A stretch of 64,000 nucleotides of DNA from Actinomycetota bacterium. GTDB taxonomy: Bacteria; Actinomycetota; Acidimicrobiia; Acidimicrobiales; JAMCPD01. Position numbers and translations under genes: made by a program. The notes beneath the pieces were generated by a model that saw only the letters and a list, made by a program, of their open reading frames with translations, was not told where the DNA came from and searched no databases. Position 1 is the stretch's first letter. Each line of letters begins with the position of its first letter. Shown piece after piece: positions 9,188 to 18,977 of the stretch. The DNA is taken from the NCBI GenBank assembly GCA_023379935.1, contig JAMCPD010000003.1, forward strand, positions 1-64,000, in the 5' to 3' direction.

Positions 9188-12028
9188 TTACTCATACCAT
9201 CCTTCTACATCTATAACTACATCCGTCGATCCGGCCCCACCATTATAAATTTGAACTTTGCCATCTTGGCTTAGCGGAACCAGTACCGTTTCGGCTACCG
9301 TCTGTCCTTTTGTCCAATTGGAATTTGAAGCCAACGGTATCGGATATCCATCGGGGCATATGGTGATATAGCCCGAATCAGTGCCGTTGGTAACCGTAAC
9401 ATTCAATAAAACCGCTTTGGCGGATACCGGAATACCATTCTGGCCGGCCACGTCTACAATAAAAATACTCCATGGGCCAAGTGTATGTCCGCTGCAACTA
9501 TCATCAATACCAGAGACAGAGGTTGAACGAGTATCGCATATCCTGCTCGGAGACACCCCGGTAAACAGCAAAGCTGACGTTTGCAAACCGCCATCAGTAG
9601 TGGTTGAACCCGATGTGGTGCCAGAAACAGTTGGCGTGCTCCCCACATACCATCCAAGCACATCAACCACTAAATCAACAGAACCGGATGAACCATTATA
9701 AACAGATATTTCGCCTCCCGTTGATAACGCCACGCTCACGATATCAGAAACTGTTTGTCCCTCAGCCCAGTTCAACACAGAAGCTAACGGTTTGGGGGAA
9801 CCACCGGGCCATACTGTCAAAAAGCCGGACGATAAAGGATTAACTGCCACTATGTTTGCCACTACACCGACAGCATCAGTCGGGATACCCCCAACCCCGG
9901 CTACATCAATCCCAAGCGAACTATACGGTGTTAGCTCTTGATTAGAATAGGGGTAACCGGAGTTTAAACGCGTATCTGCAATACGTATAGGGGATGTAAC
10001 AACCTGTTGTTCCGCCAAGGCGGTGGTTCCATATCCGCTGACATCAACTACCACATTTACAGAACCATGAGAACCATTGTAAATGGAGACTTGTCCTCCT
10101 TCCCCCAAAGCTACATCCAATGTGTTTGCAACTGTTTGCCCCTCAGCCCAGTTCAACACAGAAGCCAATGGTTTGGGGGATCCGCTAGGCCATACTGTCA
10201 AAAAACCGGATGATAAAGGATTAACTACGGTAAGGGTTAAAATTGCAGAAACTGCTGTAGAGGGAACACCTGAAGTACTGCCATCGACAGGGAATGTCCC
10301 CGCTACCTTTACATCTAAACTTGTATTGGGCAATAAAGTCTGTCCGGAATAAGGTTGACCGGACTTGAAGCGGGTATCACATATCCTATAGGGGACAGAT
10401 AAAACTTCACTAATACCTGATACCGTCTCAGCGGGCGAAGGAATGACATAAGTAAATCCTCCGGTGAAACTCGCAATCCCCCCTACGGACACCACTGTAA
10501 TGGATACATTGATTTGACTGCCCGGACTGAGGTTTGAAGTTCCGGGGTTTGAAGTTCCGGGGTTTGAAGTTCCGGAAGTATTGCCGTAACCAAGGGATGT
10601 GAGCGGTGCCGGAGGAACAGTAACAGTAAGTGTACTTACGGAATCAACTACTGTAGATCCAAAAGCACCAAAAGTGCAACCTGAGGTTGTACCGCCAAAA
10701 CACACTTGCGTTCCCGGATAGAAATTGCTGCCCTGTATGGTAATTGTCGCACCTCCGGTACTGTAATCGGTTGTCGAAGACACTGAAGTGACTGTTGGCG
10801 GTCCGACATAGGTGAAAACGGAGCCGGTTGTAGGTGATGAGGTACCGCTTGGTGTGGTTACGCTAACCTGAACTTTTACGGGCGACAAAGAAGGCGGAAC
10901 GCTGACCAGTAGCTGATTGGAAGACACGACTTCTACGCTATTGGAATATTGGGAACCAAAATCAACAGTTGTCGCGTCGGCAACAAAGTCTGAACCGTTA
11001 ACAGTTACCTGCTCACCGGCTGACAATGGGCCAATGTCGGGCACTATGGATACTACAGTTGGAACCCCCGAAGGTGACGACAGAACACCGGCACCATCGA
11101 CAACAGCTTGATTCCATGTATATACTAAGGGTGGAATGTTGCCGGCTATAGCGGTAAAAATTGCGGTAAAATTGCCAGCGGGATCGCCCGGCATATTGGG
11201 TTGAGATGCCCCTGCTCCCATCACCAAAGTAACTGGCATAGAAGCGGTATAGGTCAATGGTGCATATGGTGTCGCGGTTATTTCATTCGTGTAAGCGGGG
11301 TAAACTGCCAGAATATTGTCTCTGTGTCCCCAACACCCTGATGCAGCTGGTGCGCTACAGTCAATATTGGCAGTATCTCCGCTACCTCCCCAACCATCGT
11401 TATACATCCACTCATAGTCTGCATCAAGAAAGTTCTCCATTCCACCAGCAGCGATAGACAGCCCACCTCCCCAAAACTCAGTTGTTGAGTTAGGAGCAGG
11501 GAACCAGGCAAAGTAGGTCCCTCCTCCAAAAGAGAAGTTGCTCGGTAGCGCTGGATCGCCCCAATAACCCGCAGGCTCTCCAGAAGGAGCGGCACCGGCT
11601 TGTGCAAGAGAATCAAGTGAAGCGACGAGACCGACAAAAGGTGGCAGTCCTCTCGTCACACGCTCAAGATTTAAAACTATAAACAGCTGTTCTTCTTGAG
11701 TAAGGTCGGCCCAGTTGTAAGGAAGATTGATTGGCCCAACTCCTTCTTGTGCCATTGCATTATCAATAGCTTGCAGCACTTGGGCTATACAAGAAGACGA
11801 GTAAAAAGCTGCTGAGTTTGTTTCGCTCCAACCGAGCGTGCAAGGACTGGATGATGACCAATAGTCGGGGTTGGGCGGCCATATGTTGGCAGCCGGCTTA
11901 TTGGGTGGGACTATGCCCAAATGAGGATACGGATAAGAGATAACAGTATTCGCACGAAAAGTCCCGGGTATAACAACAGACAAGATAAGCAATATGATGA
12001 ACGACAGCAGTTTACTGCAGGTAGACAT
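9188..12028 (-). CDS. Large secreted surface protein: signal peptide, CAP/SCP-like region, IPT/TIG-like repeats, three C-terminal ~125-aa repeats
   Basis: N-terminal signal; EEQLFIVLNLERVTRGLPPF...WGHRDNIL; VVSIVPDIGPLSAGEQVTVNGSDFV and similar IPT-like; three R-I-x-DTR...NWxxGQTV...VSIYNG..GSVxVVVDVxG repeats. Confidence 0.75.
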   Translation of the reverse strand: MSTCSKLLSFIILLILSVVIPGTFRANTVISYPYPHLGIVPPNKPAANIWPPNPDYWSSSSPCTLGWSETNSAAFYSSSCIAQVLQAIDNAMAQEGVGPINLPYNWADLTQEEQLFIVLNLERVTRGLPPFVGLVASLDSLAQAGAAPSGEPAGYWGDPALPSNFSFGGGTYFAWFPAPNSTTEFWGGGLSIAAGGMENFLDADYEWMYNDGWGGSGDTANIDCSAPAASGCWGHRDNILAVYPAYTNEITATPYAPLTYTASMPVTLVMGAGASQPNMPGDPAGNFTAIFTAIAGNIPPLVYTWNQAVVDGAGVLSSPSGVPTVVSIVPDIGPLSAGEQVTVNGSDFVADATTVDFGSQYSNSVEVVSSNQLLVSVPPSLSPVKVQVSVTTPSGTSSPTTGSVFTYVGPPTVTSVSSTTDYSTGGATITIQGSNFYPGTQVCFGGTTSGCTFGAFGSTVVDSVSTLTVTVPPAPLTSLGYGNTSGTSNPGTSNPGTSNLSPGSQINVSITVVSVGGIASFTGGFTYVIPSPAETVSGISEVLSVPYRICDTRFKSGQPYSGQTLLPNTSLDVKVAGTFPVDGSTSGVPSTAVSAILTLTVVNPLSSGFLTVWPSGSPKPLASVLNWAEGQTVANTLDVALGEGGQVSIYNGSHGSVNVVVDVSGYGTTALAEQQVVTSPIRIADTRLNSGYPYSNQELTPYSSLGIDVAGVGGIPTDAVGVVANIVAVNPLSSGFLTVWPGGSPKPLASVLNWAEGQTVSDIVSVALSTGGEISVYNGSSGSVDLVVDVLGWYVGSTPTVSGTTSGSTTTDGGLQTSALLFTGVSPSRICDTRSTSVSGIDDSCSGHTLGPWSIFIVDVAGQNGIPVSAKAVLLNVTVTNGTDSGYITICPDGYPIPLASNSNWTKGQTVAETVLVPLSQDGKVQIYNGGAGSTDVVIDVEGWYE
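10531..10575. repeat. 15-bp tandem repeat x3 in surface protein (GTSNP)
   Basis: GGTTTGAAGTTCCGG x3. Confidence 0.95.
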
Positions 12029-12217
12029 AACAGCTCACAAAGATAGAGTATATACCACTTAGATCATCCAAGAAAATAAATCAATAATCGTACAAGGACT
12101 CTTTCAAGAGCTATAACTATATACGTCTTAGCCATATCCTGGCACTTTTGGTATATGCAGTTGTATTTGAATTGAACGGAGATATCAAAAAGACCGGCAA
12201 CGGGCTTTCAGTGTCGC

Positions 12218-12850
12218 CTAAATGCCGTCCAGGTGGGATGAACTATCACCGACTTGGGAAGACTTTCCCTGTTCACGTTTTGACTTGAAACGCATATAAA
12301 GAAATCCGATTAGCAAAAGAACTACTATAACAGCTACGATATCTGTAACCTGTCCGAAAACATTGGCGATTGCATGCCAGTTGCTGCCAACTTCATAACC
12401 TCCAATCGCAAGTGCACCCGACCACAGAAAACTACCCAACAATGTATATACGCCAAATCGTATAGGCTCCATCTCAGCCATACCAGCAGGGAGTGATATA
12501 AAGGTACGTACTACAGGCAGTATGCGACTAAAAAACACAGTTGGTTCCCCGAAGCGGCGGAACCATCGTTCGGATCTGTCCAGGTCCTCTTTTTTCAAAA
12601 GTACCCAACTTCCAAACCGCTCGACCAATAAGCGCCCCCCTGTTCGCCCAATACCCCACGCTATGTAGCTGCCTAGAAGATTCCCGAAAGCCCCGAGTAG
12701 TATCACGGCTAGAAGATTCAGGTGGCCGGTCGCCGCCATCGCACCGGCAAAAGGCATAGTAACCTCAGATGGAATCGGTATCAAGCATGACTCAGCCGTC
12801 ATTATTAAAAATACCGCCAAGTAACCTGTTGTGGTAGCTAAATGTTGCAT
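12218..12850 (-). CDS. DedA family membrane protein
   Basis: ESCLIPIPSEVTMPFAGAMA, GSYIAWGIGRTGG, FFSRILPVVRTFISLPAGMAEM. Confidence 0.93.
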   Translation of the reverse strand: MQHLATTTGYLAVFLIMTAESCLIPIPSEVTMPFAGAMAATGHLNLLAVILLGAFGNLLGSYIAWGIGRTGGRLLVERFGSWVLLKKEDLDRSERWFRRFGEPTVFFSRILPVVRTFISLPAGMAEMEPIRFGVYTLLGSFLWSGALAIGGYEVGSNWHAIANVFGQVTDIVAVIVVLLLIGFLYMRFKSKREQGKSSQVGDSSSHLDGI

Positions 12851-12995
12851 ATCTGTATATGTTTAGCGCATTTTGAGGGTTGGTGGGTACGCAGATAAGA
12901 AAAATCTGAGAGGTTGGCAAGAATAGATTCGACTAAAGATACCTACTGTTCGCTAAAAACCTCACAAAAGGTGGATTAAACTGGAATGTTTGAAC

Positions 12996-13073
12996 TGGTC
13001 GGGCCGGCGGGATTTGAACCCGCGACCTCTTGACCCCCAGTCAAGCGCGCTGACCAAGCTACGCCACGGCCCG
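12996..13073 (-). tRNA. tRNA-Pro (anticodon GGG), CCA encoded
   Basis: Reverse complement CGGGCCGTGGCGTAGCTTGGTCAGCGCGCTTGACTGGGGGTCAAGAGGTCGCGGGTTCAAATCCCGCCGGCCCGACCA; anticodon stem CTTGA/TCAAG with loop CTGGGGG. Confidence 0.95.
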
Positions 13074-13111
13074 TAACTTCATACTTTACAACCACTATAC
13101 ATCTTAAACAG

Positions 13112-13309
13112 TTAAAGATGATGAACCAGCCAAGTAATTCCCTGATAAGCCCTCCAACCCAAATAGGAGCAAGTTCCTATAAGTAAAACCTTGAAGTGCC
13201 AAGGCGCCTTCCGTTTTGATGCAAGCAACTCACCACACGCGGGACATTCTCTATTTTCCTTTAGTTCTTCTTCCTCATAAAGCTTGTTACACTCTTTACA
13301 CCATGGCAT
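13112..13309 (-). CDS. Small zinc-ribbon protein with C-terminal TM-like segment
   Basis: CKECNKLYEEEELKENRECPACGELL plus hydrophobic tail. Confidence 0.7.
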   Translation of the reverse strand: MPWCKECNKLYEEEELKENRECPACGELLASKRKAPWHFKVLLIGTCSYLGWRAYQGITWLVHHL

Positions 13310-13539
13310 GATATAGGGATAAAGCTAACATAGATCGGCATTAAAGTTTAAAAGTTTAATTAAATTTTTTCTCCTAAATACGCTGGGAGTATAGCGAGAA
13401 AACCGGTTGAAACAACCGAAAACTGATCAGAAATACTTGACAAAGTACACCAACTTTACTAAAAAAGGTACTTTCGTATCGTATACCCAATACCAAGCTG
13501 ATGCCCAAGGATTTCCAAACGACCTCAAGGAGGTGAAAG

Positions 13540-14322
13540 GTGCGAAAACAACAACTACAAAAACAGGGTTTGCAAAGGCAGACACTACAGAAACAGAAAC
13601 TGTTAAAACAGCGGCAGAAAAAGGCTTATGTGTTGGCCGGCTTTACAGTTAGTGCAGCTATTTTGTTTGGCGGGCTCGTAAATGACGCCACTGCGCATAA
13701 CCCCATCCCTCATAACTTGCCTAACAACCACGATCAAATGTCGCCGGTTTCGTCAACAACTCCATTGGCACTATCTTGGCAGATAATCAGCCCCCACTCT
13801 CCCATATCCAAAGCGCTCGGGAAAGATCCCAATTACTCTTTTGGGTATCGGCTGGGAAAATACAACTCGGGAAAATACAACTCGGGAAAATATTCATGGC
13901 AAACGGAGTTGCTTCTACCGGTATACCAACCGCCCGCTCAACCAACCCCTACCCTCCCCTCCCCTCCTCCACCCGCTGTCACCTCAACAACCATCCCACC
14001 TTCGCCACCGCCACCTGCGACCCCTCCCCCTCCTCCACCCGCTATCGCACCGCAAGTTCCCGCCCACACTAACTCTGCAACTCCTACCCAAGGTATATTG
14101 CAACAGTTAGCTTTGTGCGAGTCGGGTGGAAACTACCAAGCCGATACCGGAAACGGCTACTACGGCGCATACCAGTTCACCATAGCAACTTGGCAAGCAC
14201 TCGGCTACCAGGGGATCCCAAGCCAGGCACCTGCGGCTCTACAAAATCAAGCCGCACAAAGGCTTCAAAGTGAGCAAGGTTGGACAGCTTGGCCTGCTTG
14301 TGCCGCTCAACTGGGTCTTTAA
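13540..14322 (+). CDS. Rpf-like/transglycosylase-domain secreted protein
   Basis: GTG start with AAGGAGGTG SD; signal/TM; Pro-rich linker; C-terminal LALCESGGNYQADTGNGYYGAYQFTIATWQALGY...QGWTAWPACAAQLGL. Confidence 0.9.
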   Translation: MRKQQLQKQGLQRQTLQKQKLLKQRQKKAYVLAGFTVSAAILFGGLVNDATAHNPIPHNLPNNHDQMSPVSSTTPLALSWQIISPHSPISKALGKDPNYSFGYRLGKYNSGKYNSGKYSWQTELLLPVYQPPAQPTPTLPSPPPPAVTSTTIPPSPPPPATPPPPPPAIAPQVPAHTNSATPTQGILQQLALCESGGNYQADTGNGYYGAYQFTIATWQALGYQGIPSQAPAALQNQAAQRLQSEQGWTAWPACAAQLGL

Positions 14323-14533
14323 CGGTAAAAACTGTTGCCTTTGAACAATAAACGACCCGGTAACGCTGTTCTGATAATATCTAAATAATCAGCTCAGCAA
14401 CCTGGTCTAACCGATTATCTGGGTGAAGTCAAGGTTCGAATGTGCCGGCGGTATGACAGTTTGGTAAACTTCACAATGAAACTTGTATGACTGCCCTTGA
14501 CGCGACAAACATAGATCATAAGAAAGGTTTAAT

Positions 14534-16339
14534 GTGTTTAACAAAATCCTTATAGCCAACAGAGGTGAAATAGCAGTAAGAACTATACGTACCTGCAAAG
14601 ATATGGGTATAGAAACGGTTGCTGTATATTCAGAACTGGATGTAAACGCTCAACACGTTCAACTGGCTGATGAAGCTTATGCACTTGGGGGGAAAACAGC
14701 CGCAACCAGTTATTTAAATACCCAATCCATACTTGAGATACTAAAGAAAAGCAAGGCTCAAGCTTTACATCCCGGTTATGGATTTTTTTCTGAAAATGCT
14801 TCGTTTGCTGCCGACATCGAAAAGGCGGGAGTTACATTTATAGGTCCGCCCCCAAAAGCAATCCAAATCATGGGAGACAAAGTGAGCTCGCGCCATGCTG
14901 CCCGCGAAGCCGGCGTACAAGGTGTACCCGGAACTGAAAAAACTATCAATACCGAACAGGAAATTGTTGAGTTTGGAAACCAGTTTGGATGGCCGGTTGC
15001 CATCAAAGCTGCATTCGGGGGCGGAGGTAAGGGAATGAGGATAGTAGCTGAACCGCAGGAGGCACAAGAAGCATTGGACTCGGCGCGACGGGAAGCGGAT
15101 GCTTACTTCGGCAATGCGGATGTGTATTTAGAACGCTACTTGACGGCTCCCAGACATATAGAGATCCAAGTTATTGCAGACACTCATGGCAACAAGTTTT
15201 GGCTGGGGGAAAGGGACTGTTCATGTCAACGGCGTCATCAAAAGCTCGTAGAAGAAAGTCCGGCCGGTAGACTTAGTGATGAAACCCGCCATGCTATGGG
15301 GGATGCTGCACTCAAAATAGTCCAGGCATGCGGCTATTACAATGCCGGGACTGTAGAGTTTCTTTACGATCAGGGACAGTTTTATTTTCTGGAAATGAAT
15401 ACCCGTCTACAAGTAGAACATCCCGTGACCGAACTTGTAACAGGCCTTGACTTAGTGGAGCTGCAAATCAGAATTGCGGCGGGGGAAAGATTGGATCTGG
15501 ACCAAAATGCAATACGTGGGAAAGGACATGCCATTGAATGTCGCATCAATGCCGAAGATCCGACAGACGGTCAGTTTCTGCCATCTCCGGGAACTATTAC
15601 AACATTGCGGTTGCCGTCAGGGCCGGGTGTTCGAGTCGACAGCGGTTATGAACAGGGAGATACGATAAGCCAGTTTTACGATAATTTACTGGCCAAAGTA
15701 GTTACTTGGGGCCCCGATCGTGAAACTGCCCGCAAACGTATGTTGAGGGCACTTTCGGAAATGCAAGTAAAAGGTGTCTTTACCAACATTCCAGCCCAAG
15801 TAGCCATACTGTCCCATGCTGACTTTATTCAATCAAACCACTGGACAACATGGGTAGAGCAAAAACTGGACCTCAGTTCAAAAAACATCAACACCCAACC
15901 TGTTGTGAAAACAGATAACACTGCTGAGCAACTCAGCACCCAAGAAGTAGTGGCTGAAGTGAACGGCCGTCGTTTTAACGTAAAGTTGTGGCTTGATGAG
16001 GCTCAATCCGCTTCAGAAACTGCCGGGAAAACATTGAGATCAATCACTGCCAAGGCAACGACATCTTCCGTTTCATCTAAGCGCACTCGACCAAGGCATA
16101 AGGAAAACCCAACACCACAAGGAATTCCCGGAGCAATCAGCATTCCCATGCAGGGAACCATAGTCAAAATAATGGTTGAAGCAGATGATGAGGTAGAAGC
16201 AGGACAAACCATCTGTGTATTAGAAGCAATGAAGATGGAAAATATGATAACAACTGACAGAGCGGGAAAGATCAGTGAGATAAGGGTGTCTGCCGGAGAC
16301 ACCGTAGGTCCTGGCGATATAGTTGCAATAGTAAATTGA
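14534..16339 (+). CDS. Biotin carboxylase-BCCP fusion (acetyl/propionyl-CoA carboxylase alpha subunit)
   Basis: FNKILIANRGEIAVRTIRTCKDMGIETVAVYSELD; EMNTRLQVEHPVTE; C-terminal VLEAMKMENMI biotinylation motif. Confidence 0.95.
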   Translation: MFNKILIANRGEIAVRTIRTCKDMGIETVAVYSELDVNAQHVQLADEAYALGGKTAATSYLNTQSILEILKKSKAQALHPGYGFFSENASFAADIEKAGVTFIGPPPKAIQIMGDKVSSRHAAREAGVQGVPGTEKTINTEQEIVEFGNQFGWPVAIKAAFGGGGKGMRIVAEPQEAQEALDSARREADAYFGNADVYLERYLTAPRHIEIQVIADTHGNKFWLGERDCSCQRRHQKLVEESPAGRLSDETRHAMGDAALKIVQACGYYNAGTVEFLYDQGQFYFLEMNTRLQVEHPVTELVTGLDLVELQIRIAAGERLDLDQNAIRGKGHAIECRINAEDPTDGQFLPSPGTITTLRLPSGPGVRVDSGYEQGDTISQFYDNLLAKVVTWGPDRETARKRMLRALSEMQVKGVFTNIPAQVAILSHADFIQSNHWTTWVEQKLDLSSKNINTQPVVKTDNTAEQLSTQEVVAEVNGRRFNVKLWLDEAQSASETAGKTLRSITAKATTSSVSSKRTRPRHKENPTPQGIPGAISIPMQGTIVKIMVEADDEVEAGQTICVLEAMKMENMITTDRAGKISEIRVSAGDTVGPGDIVAIVN

Positions 16340-17565
16340 GCATACCAACCAAGTTATCCAACAAAACATCAAAAACTTTTAAACTCAAAGCCGATATTGA
16401 CAATACAGTTCAACAGAATAAAAACCATTTAATAACCATCAGTCACAAGATTCATGCCCACCCCGAACTTGGCTTTGAGGAGAAGCTGGCTGCTAAGTTG
16501 GTTTCAGAATATCTGGCTGAAACAGGTTTTACCGTCAAAAAACCGGCATATGGGCTTGAAACAGCCATAGAGGCAACCTTTGGGTCTGGGGACATGGTTG
16601 TAGCCATATGCGCTGAATACGATTGCCTGCCTGAGATAGGCCATGCTTGTGGTCATAATATAATAGCTGCCACAGCATTAGGAGCTGCAACGGCTTTGGC
16701 GCAGGTGGCCAAAGAGCTTGGTATAACAGTCAAAGTACTGGGAACTCCGGGAGAAGAAGGAGGTGGGGGTAAGATAATAATGTTACAACGCGGGGCTTTT
16801 GAAGATGTCTCCGTTGCCATGATGGTACATCCATGGCCTGTTGATACCTTACAACTAAACTGTTTGGCGGTTGAACATTTCGAAGTACACTACATGGGAC
16901 GTCAAGCCCATGCATCGGCATTTCCCTGGCAAGGGATAAACGCAGCCGACGCCTTCGTCGTAGCTCAAGTAGCTTTGGGACTGTTACGTCAACATTTAGA
17001 GCCTGGACACCAAATCCATGGAGTGGTACTAAAAGGCGGGGAAGCTGCCAACGTAATCCCCGAACATGCTTTTGGACGGTTTATGATAAGAACACCCGAT
17101 ATCAAAGAGTTGGAGGACCTAAGACAAAAAGTACGCAACTGCTTCAAAGCGGGAGCGCTGGCAACAAAGTGTAAACTGAAAATAAAATCTTTAGGGCCTA
17201 TATACTCTCAATTTGTTGCCGACTCTGAGATACTGGAGATTTACAAGCTCAACTCTCAAAAGCTGGGAAGGTCGTTTACGAATGCGGACAGTTTGAATAG
17301 CCCGGACAATACCCAAAAATGTGTAACCTCCCCAACTATCTCTACCGATATGGCAAACGTATCACTTGTTGTTCCGGCGATCCATCCTATGATTGGAATC
17401 AACTCTTTGCCTTCGCGCAACCATGAACCCGGGTTTGCCGCCGCAGCTGTCAGTCCCCATGCTGACAGAGCAGTTATTGATGGTGCTACAGCATTGGCTT
17501 GGACGGCAGTAGACCTTGCAACCACACCAAAAATCCGGAAGAGATTAACACGGCATGTTGGCTGA
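16336..17565 (+). CDS. M20 family metal-dependent amidohydrolase
   Basis: HAHPELGFEEKLAAKLV, GHACGHNIIAA, GTPGEEGGGGKI. Confidence 0.9.
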   Translation: MSIPTKLSNKTSKTFKLKADIDNTVQQNKNHLITISHKIHAHPELGFEEKLAAKLVSEYLAETGFTVKKPAYGLETAIEATFGSGDMVVAICAEYDCLPEIGHACGHNIIAATALGAATALAQVAKELGITVKVLGTPGEEGGGGKIIMLQRGAFEDVSVAMMVHPWPVDTLQLNCLAVEHFEVHYMGRQAHASAFPWQGINAADAFVVAQVALGLLRQHLEPGHQIHGVVLKGGEAANVIPEHAFGRFMIRTPDIKELEDLRQKVRNCFKAGALATKCKLKIKSLGPIYSQFVADSEILEIYKLNSQKLGRSFTNADSLNSPDNTQKCVTSPTISTDMANVSLVVPAIHPMIGINSLPSRNHEPGFAAAAVSPHADRAVIDGATALAWTAVDLATTPKIRKRLTRHVG

Positions 17566-17602
17566 CGTCTAAAAATATACCTATGTCGGCTAAAACAGCA
17601 TC

Positions 17603-18223
17603 TTACAGTCCGGCTTTGGCGGAAGCGGTGTTGATAGAGGTAAACCAGTGAGGCGCCGGTGATCCGGGGGGATAGCCAGGGCTGGTAAGTGCAGCACAAG
17701 AAGTTTGTCCTTTAGCCGCGCTAAAGTATTGACCGGAGTCCGGGAGCACGCCACCGTTGCTTTGAAGCCATTGGCTGGATTGGGATTCTACATCTAAAAT
17801 ATACCAACATGATCCATTTTGACCATAAATGGCAAAATTAATAGAGTACCCTTTTGAACCGTGAGCCTCTGATACCGTATTAGACGAGTCGGATGAATCA
17901 ACAGAACTTCCGGCACCAAAAAAACGAAGAGAGGGCTCTCTGGTGTTCAAAATGCATGATATGCTTGATGGGCATACAGTAGCTGTAGCAGGTGGCGGGA
18001 GATAATTTTGCTTACTTACATAATATCCCTTTGCAGTAACCATGGCGGTAACTAAGTTTTCTTGGGCAGCACGATCCTGTGCCGAACCCCTTACACCCAA
18101 AAATGTTGGTATTGCTATAGCTATGAGTACAGCCATAATTAACAAAACAACCATCAGCTCAATAAGCGTAAAGCCACTCTCACTTGATGAAAGCCACCAA
18201 ACATTTCTTAGAGAAACTAACAT
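17603..18223 (-). CDS. Type IV pilin-like protein
   Basis: GFTLIELMVVLLIMAVLIAIAIPTFLGVRGSAQDRA prepilin motif; SD AGGAGG before ATG at 18223. Confidence 0.9.
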   Translation of the reverse strand: MLVSLRNVWWLSSSESGFTLIELMVVLLIMAVLIAIAIPTFLGVRGSAQDRAAQENLVTAMVTAKGYYVSKQNYLPPPATATVCPSSISCILNTREPSLRFFGAGSSVDSSDSSNTVSEAHGSKGYSINFAIYGQNGSCWYILDVESQSSQWLQSNGGVLPDSGQYFSAAKGQTSCAALTSPGYPPGSPAPHWFTSINTASAKAGL

Positions 18224-18469
18224 ATATGTCCTCCTTTTTGTATTCAATAATTCAATGAACAGATAATTTTAGCAATTAGTATATAATAAACAACGAGATG
18301 CGCCAAGCTTGAAGGATTTATCATAAAACTAAATCCAGGCACGCAAAAATCCGCAATCTTCCAAAGTCCCCCATTTATATCGGTTCTTTGTCTCTTCAAC
18401 TTTAGAAAAGTTTTAAATAAAATCAAAATTATAGAACTATGTTCACAAGACGAACTGATTAGCGTCCGG

Positions 18470-18937
18470 TCAAGCCGCAATCAAAGCCTCATTTGAAAAC
18501 TGGTCAACTATTTTACGTTGTAAATAGTAATCATGAGCGGCCCCATTGAAAAGCAACTTACGCCGGTCAAGCAAATCAGCAGGTACCAAAGGCGCGTTTT
18601 CTAAAAATCCCCATAGGCGGGAAGCAAATTCAATGTCACCGACAACTGGAGCGCGCTTCAGCAAAGCTGCCCGTTTGCATGCAACCGCCGCGACACCGAC
18701 TATCACATCATGAACATCTTCGCCTTTATCCAGTATCCAGCGATCTTCGAAAGTCTTCGCCAACAACAACGCATATCCTTGGTCCGGGCCCGGTGCTCCG
18801 ACTCCAAGTTCGCTAAGGCTGTCACTGCCCGTAAAGTCAGCCGGCCTTTTTGTGATTATATAACTTGGAGGTGGGATAGGAAAAAAGGAGCTCACCCCGG
18901 TTCGTACTGTTTTTGATGCTTTGCTTGGCTGGCTCAT
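18470..18937 (-). CDS. Hypothetical protein (155 aa)
   Basis: Intact ORF directly downstream of cimA on the same strand; no family recognised. Confidence 0.55.
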   Translation of the reverse strand: MSQPSKASKTVRTGVSSFFPIPPPSYIITKRPADFTGSDSLSELGVGAPGPDQGYALLLAKTFEDRWILDKGEDVHDVIVGVAAVACKRAALLKRAPVVGDIEFASRLWGFLENAPLVPADLLDRRKLLFNGAAHDYYLQRKIVDQFSNEALIAA

Positions 18938-18977
18938 CTGTATATTAACCGTTCAACTCCTCGCTTTTTTGTTACCT

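Noticed and set aside
13407-13652. 81-aa ORF MKQPKTDQKYLTKYTNF... overlapping the rpf-like start
   Set aside because: Different frame from the well-supported GTG/SD start at 13540; low-complexity Thr/Lys-rich; no SD. Region better viewed as leader
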